Source: Siphonodentalium dalli (taxonomy: Eukaryota > Mollusca > Scaphopoda > Gadilida > Siphonodentaliidae). Taken from it: 64,000 nt of DNA. Within the stretch, counting starts at the first letter, position 1. Each line of letters begins with the position of its first letter. The notes under the pieces were generated by a model that was not told the DNA's origin, did not search any database, and saw only the letters and a list, made by a program, of their open reading frames with translations. The position numbers and the translations under genes are program-made. Location: positions 46,391,573 through 46,455,572 of the forward strand of contig CP136064.1 of NCBI GenBank assembly GCA_032622095.1, read 5' to 3'. Shown in pieces: positions 1-12,160 of the stretch.

Positions 1-305
1 CGGGGATTGTCGGAAATCACCGGGGATTGTCGAACATTACCGACTGCTTGAGTATCTAGTCAGCCAATACGCAAAGGATTTGATAGCAAACAATATGTAA
101 TCGAGGTTCACGATCGAATGGCTAGTGGCATCAAATCGTGAGCACGGGTGGCACGACTATCAGAATGTTGGTTATCATATAATCCCATATCCCATAATAT
201 GTCAAATATAGCGAATTATCGAAATATGAAATACAACGAAAAATCGAAATAGGAAAATACAGCGAAATATAGAGCGAAATATAGAAATAGGAAATTATTT
301 TTATA

Positions 306-374
306 AACGAAATAACGGAGATATTTGAAAAAGTGTTTTTGACGAAATAACGGACATATTTGGAGAAGTGTTTT
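306..374. repeat. Two-copy tandem duplication, ~36 bp
   Basis: The words AACGAAATAACGGAGATATT and GACGAAATAACGGACATATT start two successive ~36-bp copies. The preceding 200 bases are AT-rich with repeated GCGAAATAT words. No gene is seen in positions 1-400. Confidence 0.7.
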
Positions 375-408
375 AAAGAGCGTAAGTATATAAATATAAA
401 TAATAAAA

Positions 409-541
409 GGCGGATTCAACGTGGTCATGAGTTTTTGACCGCGATAAAAAATCAGCAAACTCCGCATGAACCCCTTCGGGGTTCATGCAGTTTGGTGAAT
501 GTTTCTCGCGGTCAAAATCCCATGACCACATTAAAACCGCC
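409..541. repeat. Hairpin-forming inverted repeat (MITE-like)
   Basis: Two arms of about 65 bp are imperfect reverse complements around a tight centre CCCCTTCGGGG. The outer ends are GGCGG and ACCGCC, and shared blocks include GTGGTCATG and TTTTGACCGCG. It directly abuts the TTAA-type MITE that follows, so it may be a terminal rearrangement of that element or an independent insertion. Confidence 0.75.
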
Positions 542-904
542 GTTCATTTCTTATATGTTTGACCATTGTTATGTAAACAAAAGCATAAAAAGTTACTTTT
601 CTGGTGTTTGTTTATATTATGATGGTAAACATAAAGAGCGTTCTTTGTTGGTGAATTCCTGATATGGGATTATAAAGAGCGTTATGCCATTTGTGTGTGA
701 TTAGCCAGTAGCATTGTGCTGTCTTCTGTAACACAATCAGGCTCTTGCTTAGGTAAAATATAGTAGATCTTTATGGTAACATGGTGTTTACGCGATGGTC
801 ATGGTATCTATGAACGAAACTGTATGCGTTTTTATGTTTTTCTGTTTACGGTGTTTGGAACAAATATGAATATTTTCGACAATTACGGCATCCCGTGCCT
901 TTAA
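542..904 (+). mobile_element. Truncated TTAA-type MITE
   Basis: The interior matches, in reverse orientation, the elements at 41128-41629 and 45027-45530: the shared blocks around CATAAAGAGCGTTCTTTG, GTGTGTGATTAGCCAGTAGC and GGTGTTTGGAACAAAT run in the same order. The 3' end CCCGTGCCTTTAA is preserved with TTAA at 901-904. The other terminus is missing and replaced by the hairpin at 409-541. TTAA flanks plus short terminal inverted repeats suggest mobilisation by a piggyBac-type transposase (inference). Confidence 0.75.
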
Positions 905-1049
905 CACTTACGTACAGATGATCTTACATAATTAGATTACTTTAATGTATATATTTTATCGCACGTGTTGTACCAACATTAATTTCGTAAACCGTTTTAT
1001 AACACGCATGTTGTGTTACGGTAAAATAATATAAACGATTATTATTAAA

Positions 1050-1489
1050 TCTACTATATATTTTGAGAACTCCGTATATATATATATATATATATGTGTA
1101 TATATGTGTGTGTATATATACTTTATAGAATCGAAAACGGCTGCACCGATCGAGACCAAACTTCCCATCTAAGGATAAAAACCCACGGGAATGGTCGTCG
1201 CGCCGTAAATCGGGTCAAATTGAAAACAAAAAATTAAATTAAAAAATTAAAAAGGCACAATTAACTCATTGAAAAACAAAAAATTAAATAAAAAAATTAA
1301 TTAACAAAATTAATTAAAAAACCAGTAAATTAAAACAGCACAATTAACTCATTGAAAAACACAAAATTAAATAAAAAAATTAATTAAAAAAATTAATTGA
1401 AAAAACTCATTAAAAAAATTGTCATGTTTCTGACGATTGCCGCCAGTGGCGGACTAACCTGATAGTCTACTATGTATTTTGAGAACTCC

Positions 1490-1525
<36 letters not shown>

Positions 1526-1660
1526 GTGTGTGTATATCCTTTATAGACGCGAAAACGGCTCCACCGATTGAGCCCAAACGTCCTATATAAGGGTAAACAA
1601 CCCACGGGAATGGTCACTGGACCATTCGCGAGCCCGTGCGAACACTCCTTCACCCTTCAA
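1050..1660 (+). repeat. Two copies of a dispersed TA-microsatellite repeat
   Basis: Two copies (about 1050-1205 and 1462-1650) share the order CTACTATATATTTTGAGAAC, a run of TA dinucleotides, CTTTATAGA, GAAAACGGCT, CACCGAT and CCACGGGAATGGTC. Diverged copies recur at 2480-2690, 2930-3200 and in each tandem unit downstream. Between the two copies (1205-1430) is an A/T-rich stretch iterating AAATTAAAAAAATTAATT. The family is not identified; a non-autonomous DNA element carrying a microsatellite is the best guess. Confidence 0.6.
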
Positions 1661-2392
1661 CTGCCACCGCAATGGGGATTGATGTGTTAATGATTAAACA
1701 GCGCTAGTATCTGCGGTGTCGTTGCTAAAGATCGTTACATCGGAAATATTCATGCATTTCCATTTCATAGAACTCACTTCTACGAATCCCAGGGGTGGCG
1801 AAATTGTTAATAAATGCGTTTATGTTTCTTCGATAATTGCCTAATACAATTAAAGCGTGGAGTCTGTCCATTTTCCCATGAAAAATCATATTCTGGAACC
1901 ACCGGGTTCGAGATATTTTGTTCTTTCCGACATCGTAATTTTTGTAACTCGAAATCACTCGATTCGGCGTGAATTCAGCCCTTGTGGGGCCTTCTAAAAT
2001 TATGTCTTCACTTCCCAGTTATGCCCCAGGGTGTGGACTATGAGGAGAGATTTATTGGAAGTCATAAGATATTTTGTATTGCCCGGGAACAATTCTTTTG
2101 AGTTGATTCCATCGATCGTCTTATGTTTCCGTTTTCGATGCATCGCGTAAATAACGTACTTGTACTTCGCCTACATCATACCGTAATCATACCGTTATTG
2201 ACGTCATCGCCGAGAGTTTGTCCGCCCGAGGTGACCTTGACCTTGAAACGGGTACCCACAAATGACATTGGGCGGGTACGCACAAATGACCTTGGGCGAT
2301 ATCTCGGTAGTCAACTGTGACATCGATGTGAAATTTGTTATGTATGGTCAACTCGGGACGGGAAATATTTTTGTCAGGTTATTTTGTTCACC
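1661..2392. other. No gene seen; repeat-like flank of the triplication
   Basis: No exon or open frame can be supported. Positions 2230-2392 repeat words found inside the downstream units (GACCTTGACCTT, AACGGGTACCC, GTATGGTCAACTCGGGACGG), so this flank already belongs to the same dispersed repeat family as the start of each unit. Confidence 0.5.
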
Positions 2393-3906
2393 GAACATGA
2401 CCTTGACCTTCAAACGGGTACCCGCACATGATAGCATGCTGTCGGCGTGCCTGTACGGGGTTACATTGAAAAACAAAAAAGTCTACTATATATTTTGAGA
2501 CGTTTGTATATGTGTATATCCTTTATAGACTCGAAAACGGCTGGACCGATTGAGCCCAAACTTGCTATCTAAGGGTAAAAATCCACGAGAACTGCCATCG
2601 CACCGCTTCGGAGAACGTCCGAGTACTCCTTCACTCTTCGCCCTGCCACCGTCGTTGGAATTGATGGGTTAATGGGTTAATGATTAAAGAGCGTTCGTAT
2701 ATGCGGTGTCGTTGTTAAAGAGCGTTTATATACACGAGTATAAATACGGCTCAATCGACCGTCTCGGAAACTGGGGATACCTCGGTCGTCAGCGGTGACA
2801 TCGACGTGAAATTTGTTATGTATGGTCAACTCGGGATGGGGAATATTTTTGTCGGCGTGCCTGTATACGGGGTTACCTTGAAAAACAAAAATTAATGGAT
2901 CGACCAAAGCCATGGGACCAATCCCGCCAGTGGCGGGCTAATCTGCTATAGTATATTATATGTTTTGGAACTTCTGTCTGTATGTGTGTGTATATGTGTG
3001 TGTTATAGACTAGAACACTGCTCGACCGATCCGACTCAAATTTGGCATGTTGGCCTACTTTGATCCCGGGAACAATATGGGCGGGTTCACGTGCGACCGT
3101 GTCCTTGAACTTGACCTTAACCTCGCTCATATACGCTCATGTTTCCGGACCTCGACTGATCCGACTCAAATTTGGTATGTAGGCCTACTTTGATCCCGGG
3201 AACAGTATGGGCCGGTTCAGTTTCACGTGCGACCTGTCCTTGACCTTAGCCTCGCTCATATACGCATATATAGCAATGTTTCAGTCCGCCTGGACAAAGA
3301 TAGTTATTACTATTATTTTGATGATGTGAGATAGTATTAACCCACAGAGTGCGCCCATGCTTGAGTTTGTGTGGCGGTAGTGCTCAGTCGCAGTCACACA
3401 ACAGTTATGAGAATACTAAATTAATTTTAAGATTCGTTCGAAGAACAGCTTAGTTCTGCATGTAACCCCCGACCATGCCAAGACTTGGGGACACCATGCC
3501 ATCATTATAATGTCTTTGTCCGATCGTGTGCCGACTCATTTTGAACACATATATATGCCAAGTCACCATATATGGATAGGTCCACTTGTCAACGGAATAT
3601 TCTGGCCTTCGAACACCACCACAAATAATTGCTCAGTGAATTGTGAATTTTGTGATTAAAACAAAATTGACTCTCCCTAATCAGTTGTTGTTTTGTCAAG
3701 CATATACAACCACTCACCAATGTGTTAGTCATACGATATATTGGTAACACATCACAGATTATCTTCCCAAAGTTTCATTGCATTCTTACTACCACATCTA
3801 AAGCTATCTCTGAAATTATTAGTAGGGAACTTACTTTTTTATATTAGTATCCACGATAAGCAACTGTTTTTGTTGTGTTTAACACCTATTACATTTTTGT
3901 TTACAG

Positions 3907-4011
3907 CGAGATGTGACACAAACCCATGTACGGGGGATTCAAAATTTCAAGGAGAGGATTGTCAGTGCTACTGTCGCGGAGATACAGAATTCGACATAGT
4001 GCTTTGCACAA
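3907..4011 (+). CDS. Six-cysteine exon of secreted protein, copy 1
   Basis: A 105-bp exon bounded by acceptor TTTTTGTTTACAG and donor GTAAGTTCT, phase 1 at both ends, so it can be duplicated or skipped without breaking the frame. It encodes 35 residues with six cysteines. The first pair surrounds DTNP and the central block reads EDCQCYCRGDTE. The layout resembles short EGF-like or Cys-rich segments that sit between a catalytic domain and ShK domains in invertebrate secreted proteins, including astacin-family metalloproteases; that is inference, and no astacin zinc motif is in the window. This copy has Phe where copies 2 and 3 have Tyr in the DTE(F/Y)D stretch. No first exon or signal peptide is visible upstream, so the gene probably begins before the window. 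Confidence 0.65.
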
Positions 4012-4204
4012 GTAAGTTCTCACGGACACCGTTAAATAGGACAGATCGTCATGAACATGTCCGTTACCATGGAGCCCCAGACACGACACGGTTATGCCCT
4101 TAATAATAATGGTTATCGAATGAAATACTAAGCTGGGCAAAAGTTATTAACAGTATATATATGTACTGAATGCGACATTGTAAAACAAAGCCAGTGATGT
4201 GGCG

Positions 4205-4226
4205 GGGGTTGGGGGGGGGGGGGGGG
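4205..4226 (+). repeat. Poly-G run in intron
   Basis: A near-pure G run, also present at matching places in units 2 and 3 with different lengths and interruptions. It lies in the intron between the Cys-rich and linker exons. Confidence 0.85.
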
Positions 4227-5002
4227 TGTTGGATGAATGTGAGGTGCAGTGAACTTCACTAAATGTAGTTGGAAATTACGTAACTGACATATCAGTTGTA
4301 AATAATTTCAGACCAAAATAGAGAATTGGTCTAGCAGTTTGATTTTCCTACCAGTAATCGGTGTGGTCTTTTTTTTAATTCTCAAACCAAATATATTCCC
4401 ATATCTTTTGACAAACATGGCCATCAGTTGGAAAAGTTACAATCCTATGGGTGTTATGTTGGAACACATGTCTTCTAGCAACATCCCTGAACTCAGTTGA
4501 ACTACTGTCTGCAAGTTATTTATACTTAACACAAAAATGGAGGTTATGGTCTAATTGACGATAGGATCAAGTTACCTTTTGATATTTTAGTTTAATTATG
4601 GACCGCGCAGCAATCTTTTTAACAATGGCAGACGGCAGCTTAGTTAGCAATCTTCATTCACAAAACATTTGTGTCTGAGATAAATGTCAGTTCCTGCCGA
4701 AGTTTTACGCATTTAACCGATCCAATACCGAATTAAACAAGCCGCCGGATTCGTAGTATTTTTACACTATCAACCCTACTTATGCCATAAACGTCATAAA
4801 CGTGAGAGTACGTCCCCTTCCGATGCCCATACATGACTAACGAGGCCTGCTATTAACATGCTCATATATGCATGTTCTGTCATATTATTATAGGATATAT
4901 ATAAAGTGGAACCTTGACAAATATACAACAATGTGTGTTATTACGTATGGTCAGATTGTGCGTCTTCAAATGGAACTTGAGCTAATCACTTTCTTACAAC
5001 AG

Positions 5003-5103
5003 ATTCATCAGCGACAAATGCGACAACGGCTACCTCTAAGATGGCACCAACAACGAACACAACAGAGGAAGTTACAACTGAAGGCGAGCATAACTACTAT
5101 TAG
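5003..5103 (+). CDS. Thr-rich linker exon, copy 1 (truncated)
   Basis: Acceptor CTTTCTTACAACAG leads in phase 1 into a frame rich in Thr, Ala, Asn and Ser (for example TNATTATSK and APTTNTTEEVTTEG), typical of an O-glycosylated spacer between extracellular domains. The frame ends at TAG 5101-5103 after EHNYY. The comparison with unit 3 shows why: a 676-bp segment carrying the exon end and a following ShK exon is absent here, so the reading frame runs into former intron. As it stands this copy would end the protein early if used as a last exon, or it must be skipped. Function as a spacer is inferred from composition only. Confidence 0.5.
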
Positions 5104-5883
5104 TTACATCTAACACTATCTCTTCATGAGCCATGCATTTATGTCTATAAATAGGTTATTAGCATTGACATTTTGGCGAAATATCAGGAGTGAATTTCTT
5201 TATCTTCGATGAAATTGGAAAAGGAAGTTCACTGGGATTACAAAATTAGGACTGCCCGCTTGTAGTTGCAGCTAACAGTATCTCTTGATGACCCATGCAT
5301 TTATTTCTATAAATACGTCATTATAATTGACATTTTGACGAATTTTCCGAAGTTAACTTGTTTATCTTCGACGAAAATGGAAAAGGAAGTTATAAACAAC
5401 GTTCATTGGCATTACAGAGTTTGGACTGTCCGCTTTCTAACTAAACAAACAAGCTATTAAATAAATTGGACAGCTATGATCGGACATTTGTAAGATCATT
5501 AAATTTCACCAATAAGTCTAATGCTGATATACCGATATTGCAACAAGTATCGTACAGGGTATAGTTTCAGATTGGCCGTGACTTCTGGCGCCAATCCGAT
5601 TGCGCGAAATGAGCCTGTTACTATAAATAGATAAATAATAGTAGTTGAGTAGGATAGTATCGTAAAAATAGTATAGCAGCCAATCAGAATGCGAGAAATG
5701 CACGTGAGATGTAATATATTGGAATAGACTATTATTTATTTGGGGGGGGGGGGTGCAGCAAATATTAGCAGATGGTAGACAAGCGAACACCATGGGATTG
5801 ATTGTTGCTAACCTAATACGTACACGATTAGATAGCGAACGATACTTAAGGTTAGGATTACATTTCGGAATAAGTATCCAGCG
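5104..5883. other. Non-coding tail of unit 1
   Basis: No exon is seen. It contains two diverged copies of a ~160-bp stretch (5110-5250 and 5272-5420) sharing ACAGTATCTCTTGATGA-like, CCATGCATTTAT and TTATCTTCGA words, and a G run at 5742-5752. The same layout occurs in units 2 and 3. Confidence 0.6.
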
Positions 5884-6415
5884 TTAAAGATACGGGTGGC
5901 GTTGGCGGTGGGTATGTTAAAGATACGGGTGGCGTTGGCGGTGGGTATGCTGTTAAAATATTCAGATCCGTCAAAAACCCGCCATAAACAGAAAGAATAG
6001 TAAAATATAGACAGACTTTGTTCTTATAACAATCAGAAATATGGCATAAACAGTATGTTATTGTCAAATGTTTTCCTCTGTTATGTAAACAAAAGCAAAA
6101 ATAAAACGTCATATATAGAACCTGGCTTTTGTTTAGATCCGGATATTGTAAACATACAGAGCGTTATTTGTTACTGTTTTCCTGATATGGAAATAATAAA
6201 GAGCGTTTACATCATTTGTGTGTGATTAACCAATAGAATTGCGCCGTGTTATGTAAACAGAAGCAAAATTTCTGTAACACGAGCGGGTTCTTGTGACTTG
6301 TTTATATATACACCATCGTACGTCTTGACGACAATATACTATTTACGCGCTGATTATGTTTAGCATATGAACAAAACTATATATATTTTAATATTCCTTC
6401 CGTTGATGGTGATTT
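5884..6415 (+). mobile_element. TTAA-type MITE cut by the duplication edge
   Basis: It begins TTAAAGATACGGG, and this terminus is present twice in tandem (about 33 bp apart). The interior matches the MITE family seen at 41128 and 45027 (for example AAACCCGCCATAAACAGAAAGA). It stops abruptly at GGTGATTT, where unit 2 begins. The unit 3 copy (14702-15279) retains the missing end. Confidence 0.8.
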
Positions 6416-7985
6416 GAACATGACCTTGACCTTCTAACGGGTACCCGCACATGATAGCATGCTGTCGGCGTGCCTGTACGGGGTTACATTGAAAAACAAA
6501 AATTAATGGATCGACCAAAGCCATGGGACGAATCCCGCCAGTGGCGGGATAATCTGCTAGTCTACTATATATTTTGAGACGTTTGTATATGTGTATATCT
6601 TTATAGACTCGAAAACGGCTCGACCGATTGAGCCCAAACTTGCTATCTAAGGGTAAAAATCCACGAGAACTGCCATCGGACCGCTTCGGGGAACGTCCGA
6701 GTACTCCTTCACTATTCGCCCTGCCACCGTCGTTGGAATTGATGGGTTAATGGGTTAATGATTAAAGAGCGTTCGTATATGCGGTGTCGTTGTTAAAGAG
6801 CGTTTATATACACGAGTATAAATACGGCTCAATCGACCGTCTCGGAAACTGGGGATATCTCGGTCGTCAGCGGTGACATCGACGTGAAATTTGTTATGTA
6901 TGGTCAACTCGGGACGGGGAATATTTTTGTCGGCGTGCCTGTATACGGGGTTACCTTGAAAAACAAAAATTAATGGATCGACCAAAGCCATGGGACCAAT
7001 CCCGCCAGTGGCGGGCTAATCTGCTATAGTATATTATATGTTTTGGAACTTCTGTCTGTATGTGTGTGTATATGTGTGTGTTATAGACGAGAACACTGCT
7101 CGACCGATCCGACTCAAATTTGGCATGTTGGCCTACTTTGATCCCGGGAACAATATGGGCGGGTTCACGTGCGACCGTGTCCTTGAACTTGACCTTAACC
7201 TCGCTCATATACGCTCATGTTTCCGGACCTCGACTGATCCGACTCAAATTTGGTATGTAGGCCTACTTTGATCCCGGTAACAGTATGGGCCGGTTCAGTT
7301 TCACGTGCGACCTGTCCTTGACCTTAGCCTCGCTCATATACGCATATATAGGCATGTTTCAGTCCGCCTGGCAAAGATAGTTATTACTATTATTTTGATG
7401 ATGTGAGATAGTATTAACCCACAGAGTGCCCTCATGCTTGAGTTTGTGTGGCGGTAGTGCTCAGTCGCAGAGTCACACAACAGTTATGAGAATACTAAAT
7501 TAATTTTAAGATTCGTTCGAAGAACAGCTTAGTTCTGCATGTAACCCCCGACCATGCCAAGACTTGGGGACACCATGCCATCATTATAATGTCTTTGTCC
7601 GATCGTGTGCCGACTCATTTTGAACACATATATATGCCAAGTCACCATATATGGATAGGTCCACTTGTCAACGGAATATTCTGGCCTTCGAACACCACCA
7701 CAAATAATTGCTCAGTGAATTGTGAATTTTGTGATTAAAAAAAAATTGACTCTCCCTAATCAGTTGTTGTTTTGTCAAGCATATACAACCACTCACCAAT
7801 GTGTTAGTCATACGATATATTGGTAACACATCACAGATTATCTTCCCAAAGTTTCATTGCATTCTTACTACCACATCTAAAGCTATCTCTGAAATTATTA
7901 GTAGGGAACTTACTTTTTTATATTAGTATCCACGATAAGCAACTGTTTTTGTTGTGTTTAACACCTATTACATTTTTGTTTACAG

Positions 7986-8090
7986 CGAGATGTGACACAA
8001 ACCCATGTACGGGGGATTCAAAATTTCAAGGAGAGGATTGTCAGTGCTACTGTCGCGGAGATACAGAATACGACATAGTGCTTTGCACAA
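7986..8090 (+). CDS. Six-cysteine exon of secreted protein, copy 2
   Basis: Same 105-bp phase 1-1 exon with acceptor TTTGTTTACAG and donor GTAAGTTCTC. All six cysteines are conserved. It differs from copy 1 by Tyr instead of Phe near the end. Splice sites are intact, so the exon is potentially used. Family assignment is as uncertain as for copy 1. Confidence 0.65.
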
Positions 8091-9083
8091 GTAAGTTCTC
8101 ACGGACACAGTTAAATAGGACAGATCGTCATGAACATGTCCGTTACCATGGAGCCCCAGACACGACACGGTTATGCCCTTAATAATAATGGTTATCGAAT
8201 GAAATACTAAGCTGGGCAAAAGTTATTAACAGTATATATATGTACTGAATGCGACATTGTAAAACAAAGCCAGTGATGTGGCGGGGGTTGGGGAGGGGGG
8301 GGGGGGGTGGTGGATGAATGTGAGGTGCAGTGAACTTCACTAAATGTAGTTGGAAATTACGTAACTGACATATCAGTTGTAAATAATTTCAGACCAAAAT
8401 AGAGAATTGGTCTAGCAGTTTGATTTTCCTACCAGTAATCGGTGTGGTCTTTTTTTTAATTCTCAAACCAAATATATTCCCATATCTTTTGACAAACATG
8501 GCCATCAGTTGGAAAAGTTACAATCCTATGGGTGTTATGTTGGAACACATGTCTTCTAGCAACATCCCTGAACTCAGTTGAACTACTGTCTGCAAGTTAT
8601 TTATACTTAACAAAAAAATGGAGGTTATGGTCTAATTGACGATAGGATCAAGTTACCTTTTGATATTTTAGTTTAATTATGGACCGCGAAGCAATCTTTT
8701 TAACAATGGCAGACGGCAGCTTAGTTAGCAATCTTCATTCACAAAACATTTGTGTCTGAGATAAATGTCAGTTCCTGCCGAATTTTTACGCATTTAACCG
8801 ATCCAATACCGAATTAAACAAGTCGCCGGATTCGTAGTATTTTTACACTATCAACCCTACTTATGCCATAAACGTCATAAACGTGAGAGTACGTCCCCTT
8901 CCGATGCCCATACATGACTAACGAGGCCTGCTATTAACATGCTCATATATGCATGTTCTGTCATATTATTATAGGATATATATAAAGTGGAACCTTGACA
9001 AATATACAACAATGTGTGTTATTACGTATGGTCAGATTGTGCGTCTTCAAATGGAACTTGAGCTAATCACTTTCTTACAACAG

Positions 9084-9184
9084 ATTCATCAGCGACAAAT
9101 GCGACAACGGCTAACTCTACGATGGCACAAACAACGAACACAACAGAGGAAGTTACAACTGAAGGCGAGCATAACTACTATTAG
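9084..9184 (+). CDS. Thr-rich linker exon, copy 2 (truncated)
   Basis: Phase-1 acceptor after TTTCTTACAACAG, then a Thr/Ala/Asn-rich frame ending at TAG 9182-9184, as in copy 1. Small differences are present (Ser-Thr-Met and a Gln-to-Lys-type change within the first half). It carries the same deletion of the exon end and ShK exon as copy 1, which indicates that the loss preceded the duplication of units 1 and 2. Confidence 0.5.
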
Positions 9185-9962
9185 TTACATCTAACACTAT
9201 CTCTTCATGAGCCATGCATTTATGTCTATAAATAGGTTATTAGCATTGACATTTTGGCGAAATATCAGGAGTGAATTTCTTTATCTTCGATGAAATTGGA
9301 AAAGGAAGTTCACTGGGATTACAAAATTAGGACTGCCCGCTTGTAGTTACAGCTAACAGTATCTCTTGATGACCCATGCATTTATTTCTATAAATACGTC
9401 ATTATAATTGACATTTTGACGAATTTTCCGAAGTTAACTTGTTTATCTTCGACGAAAATGGAAAAGGAAGTTATAAACAACGTTCATTGGCATTACAGAG
9501 TTTGGACTGTCCGCTTTCTAACTAAACAAACAAGCTATTAAATAAATTGGACAGCTATGATCGGACATTTGTAAGATCATTAAATTTCACCAATAAGTCT
9601 AATGCTGATATACCGATATTGCAACAAGTATCGTACAGGGTATAGTTTCAGATTGGCCGTGACTTCTGGCGGCAATCCGATTGCGCGAAATGAGCCTGTT
9701 ACTATAAATAGATAAATAATAGTAGTTGAGTAGGATAGTATCGTAAAAATAGTATAGCAGCCAATCAGAATGCGAGAAATGCACGTGAGATGTAATATAT
9801 TGGAATAGACTATTATTTATTTGGGGGGGGGGTGCAGCAAATATTAGCAGATGGTAGACAAGCGAACACCATGGGATTGATTGTTGCTAACCTAATACGT
9901 ACACGATTAGATAGCGAACGATACTTAAGGTTAGGATTACATTTCGGAATAAGTATCCAGCG

Positions 9963-10494
9963 TTAAAGATACGGGTGGCGTTGGCGGTGGGTATGTTAAA
10001 GATACGGGTGGCGTTGGCAGTGGGTATGCTGTTAAAATATTCAGATCCGTCAAAAACCCGCCATAAACAGAAAGAATAGTAAAATATAGACAGACTTTGT
10101 TCTTATAACAATCAGAAATATGGCATAAACAGTATGTTATTGTCAAATGTTTTCCTCTGTTATGTAAACAAAAGCAAAAATAAAACGTCATATATAGAAC
10201 CTGGCTTTTGTTTAGATCCGGATATTGTAAACATACAGAGCGTTATTTGTTACTGTTTTCCTGATATGGAAATAATAAAGAGCGTTTACATCATTTGTGT
10301 GTGATTAACCAATAGAATTGCGCCGTGTTATGTAAACAGAAGCAAAATTTCTGTAACACGAGCGGGTTCTTGTGACTTGTTTATATATACACCATCGTAT
10401 GTCTTGACGACAATATACTATTTACGCGCTGATTATGTTTAGCATATGAACAAAACTATATATATTTTAATATTCCTTCCGTTGATGGTGATTT
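9963..10494 (+). mobile_element. TTAA-type MITE cut by the duplication edge, unit 2
   Basis: Same element as at 5884, with the doubled TTAAAGATACGGG terminus and the same loss of the opposite end where unit 3 begins. Confidence 0.8.
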
Positions 10495-12055
10495 GAACAT
10501 GACCTTGACCTTCAAACGGGTACCCGCACATGATAGCATGCTGTCGGCGTGCCTGTACGGGGTTACATTGAAAAACAAAAATTAATGGATCGACCAAAGC
10601 CATGGGACGAATCCCGCCAGTGGCGGGATAATCTGCTAGTCTACTATATATTTTGAGACGTTTGTATATGTGTATATCCTTTATAGACTCGAAAACGGCT
10701 CGACCGATTGAGCCCAAACTTGCTATCTAAGGGTAAAAATCCACGAGAACTGCCATCGGACCGCTTCGGGGAACGTCCGAGTACTCCTTCACTGTTCACC
10801 CTGCCACCGTCGTTGGAATTGATGGGTTAATGGGTTAATGATTAAAGAGCGTTCGTATATGCGGTGTCGTTGTTAAAGAGCGTTTATATACACGAGTATA
10901 AATAAGGCTCAATCGACCGTCTCGGAAACTGGGGATATCTCGGTCGTCAGCGGTGACATCGACGTGAAATTATATATGGTCAACTCGGGACGGGGAATAT
11001 TTTTGTCGGCGTGCCTGTATACGGGGTTACCTTGAAAAACAAAAATTAATGGATCGACCAAAGCCATGGGACCAATCCCGCCAGTGGCGGGCTAATCTGC
11101 TATAGTATATTATATGTTTTGGAACTTCTGTCTGTATGTGTGTGTATATGTGTGTGTTATAGACTAGAACACTGCTCGACCGATCCGACTCAAATTTGGC
11201 ATGTTGGCCTACTTTGATCCCGGGAACAATATGGGCGGGTTCACGTGCGACCGTGTCCTTGAACTTAACCTCGCTCATATACGCTCAGGTTTCCGGACCT
11301 CGACTGATCCGACTCAAATTTGGTATGTAGGCCTACTTTGATCCCGGGAACAGTATGGGCCGGTTCAGTTTCACGTGCGACCTGTCCTTGACCTTAGCCT
11401 CGCTCATATACGCATATATAGGCATGTTTCAGTCCGCCTGGCAAAGATAGTTATTACTATTATTTTGATGATGTGAGATAGTATTAACCCACAGAGTGCG
11501 CTCATGCTTGAGTTTGTGTGGCGGTAGTGCTCAGTCGCAGAGTCACACAACAGTTATGAGAATACTAAATTAATTTTAAGATTCGTTCGAAGAACAGCTT
11601 AGTTCTGCATGTAACCCCCGACCATGCCAAGACTTGGGGACACCATGCCATCATTATAATGTCTTTGTCCGATCGTGTGCCGACTCATTTTGAACACATA
11701 TATATGCCAAGTCACCATATATGGATAGGTCCACTTGTCAACGGAATATTCTGGCCTTCGAACACCACCACAAATAATTGCTCAGTGAATTGTGAATTTT
11801 GTGATTAAAACAAAATTGACTCTCCCTAATCAGTTGTTGTTTTGTCAAGCATATACAACCACTCACCAATGTGTTAGTCATACGATATATTGGTAACACA
11901 TCACAGATTATCTTCCCAAAGTTTCATTGCATTCTTACTACCACATCTAAAGCTATCTCTGAAATTATTAGTAGGGAACTTACTTTTTTATATTAGTATC
12001 CACGATAAGCAACTGTTTTTGTTGTGTTTAACACCTATTACATTTTTGTTTACAG

Positions 12056-12160
12056 CGAGATGTGACACAAACCCATGCACGGGGGATTCAAAATTTCAAG
12101 GAGAGGATTGCCAGTGTTACTGTCGCGGAGATACAGAATACGACATAGTGCTTTGCACAA
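12056..12160 (+). CDS. Six-cysteine exon of secreted protein, copy 3
   Basis: A 105-bp phase 1-1 exon with intact TTTACAG acceptor and GTAAGTTCTC donor. The six cysteines and the EDCQCYCRGDTE core are conserved, and most base changes relative to copies 1 and 2 are silent, which hints at purifying selection but rests on few sites. It is the copy best placed to splice on to the linker and ShK exons of unit 3. Confidence 0.65.

Larger units (their letters stand above)
2393..6415 (+). repeat. Tandem unit 1 of a triplicated gene segment
   Basis: This 4023-bp unit is near-identical to the next two. It starts at GAACATGACCTTGACC and ends inside a MITE at TTGATGGTGATTT just before the next GAACA. 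It carries the Cys-rich exon, the Thr-rich linker exon and a MITE cut off at the unit edge. It lacks about 56 bp present in unit 2 between GAAAAACAAAAA and GTCTACTATA. GAACA occurs both at the left boundary and at the right boundary in unit 3, which suits a microhomology- or recombination-driven duplication. Confidence 0.9.
6416..10494 (+). repeat. Tandem unit 2 of the triplicated gene segment
   Basis: A 4079-bp unit, nearly base-for-base like unit 1 and bounded by the same GAACATGACC start. It shares with unit 1 the absence of the 676-bp segment present in unit 3, and shares several single-base variants with it. Units 1 and 2 are therefore the more recent pair. Confidence 0.9.

Noticed and set aside
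3741-4103. 120-codon open frame around the Cys-rich exon, read as a complete protein
   Set aside because: Only the central 35 codons are bounded by splice sites; the rest is intron that happens to be open.
5885-6110. Proline-rich frame with PPPTPPVSLT repeats on the reverse strand
   Set aside because: It is the doubled terminus of a MITE read in one frame.
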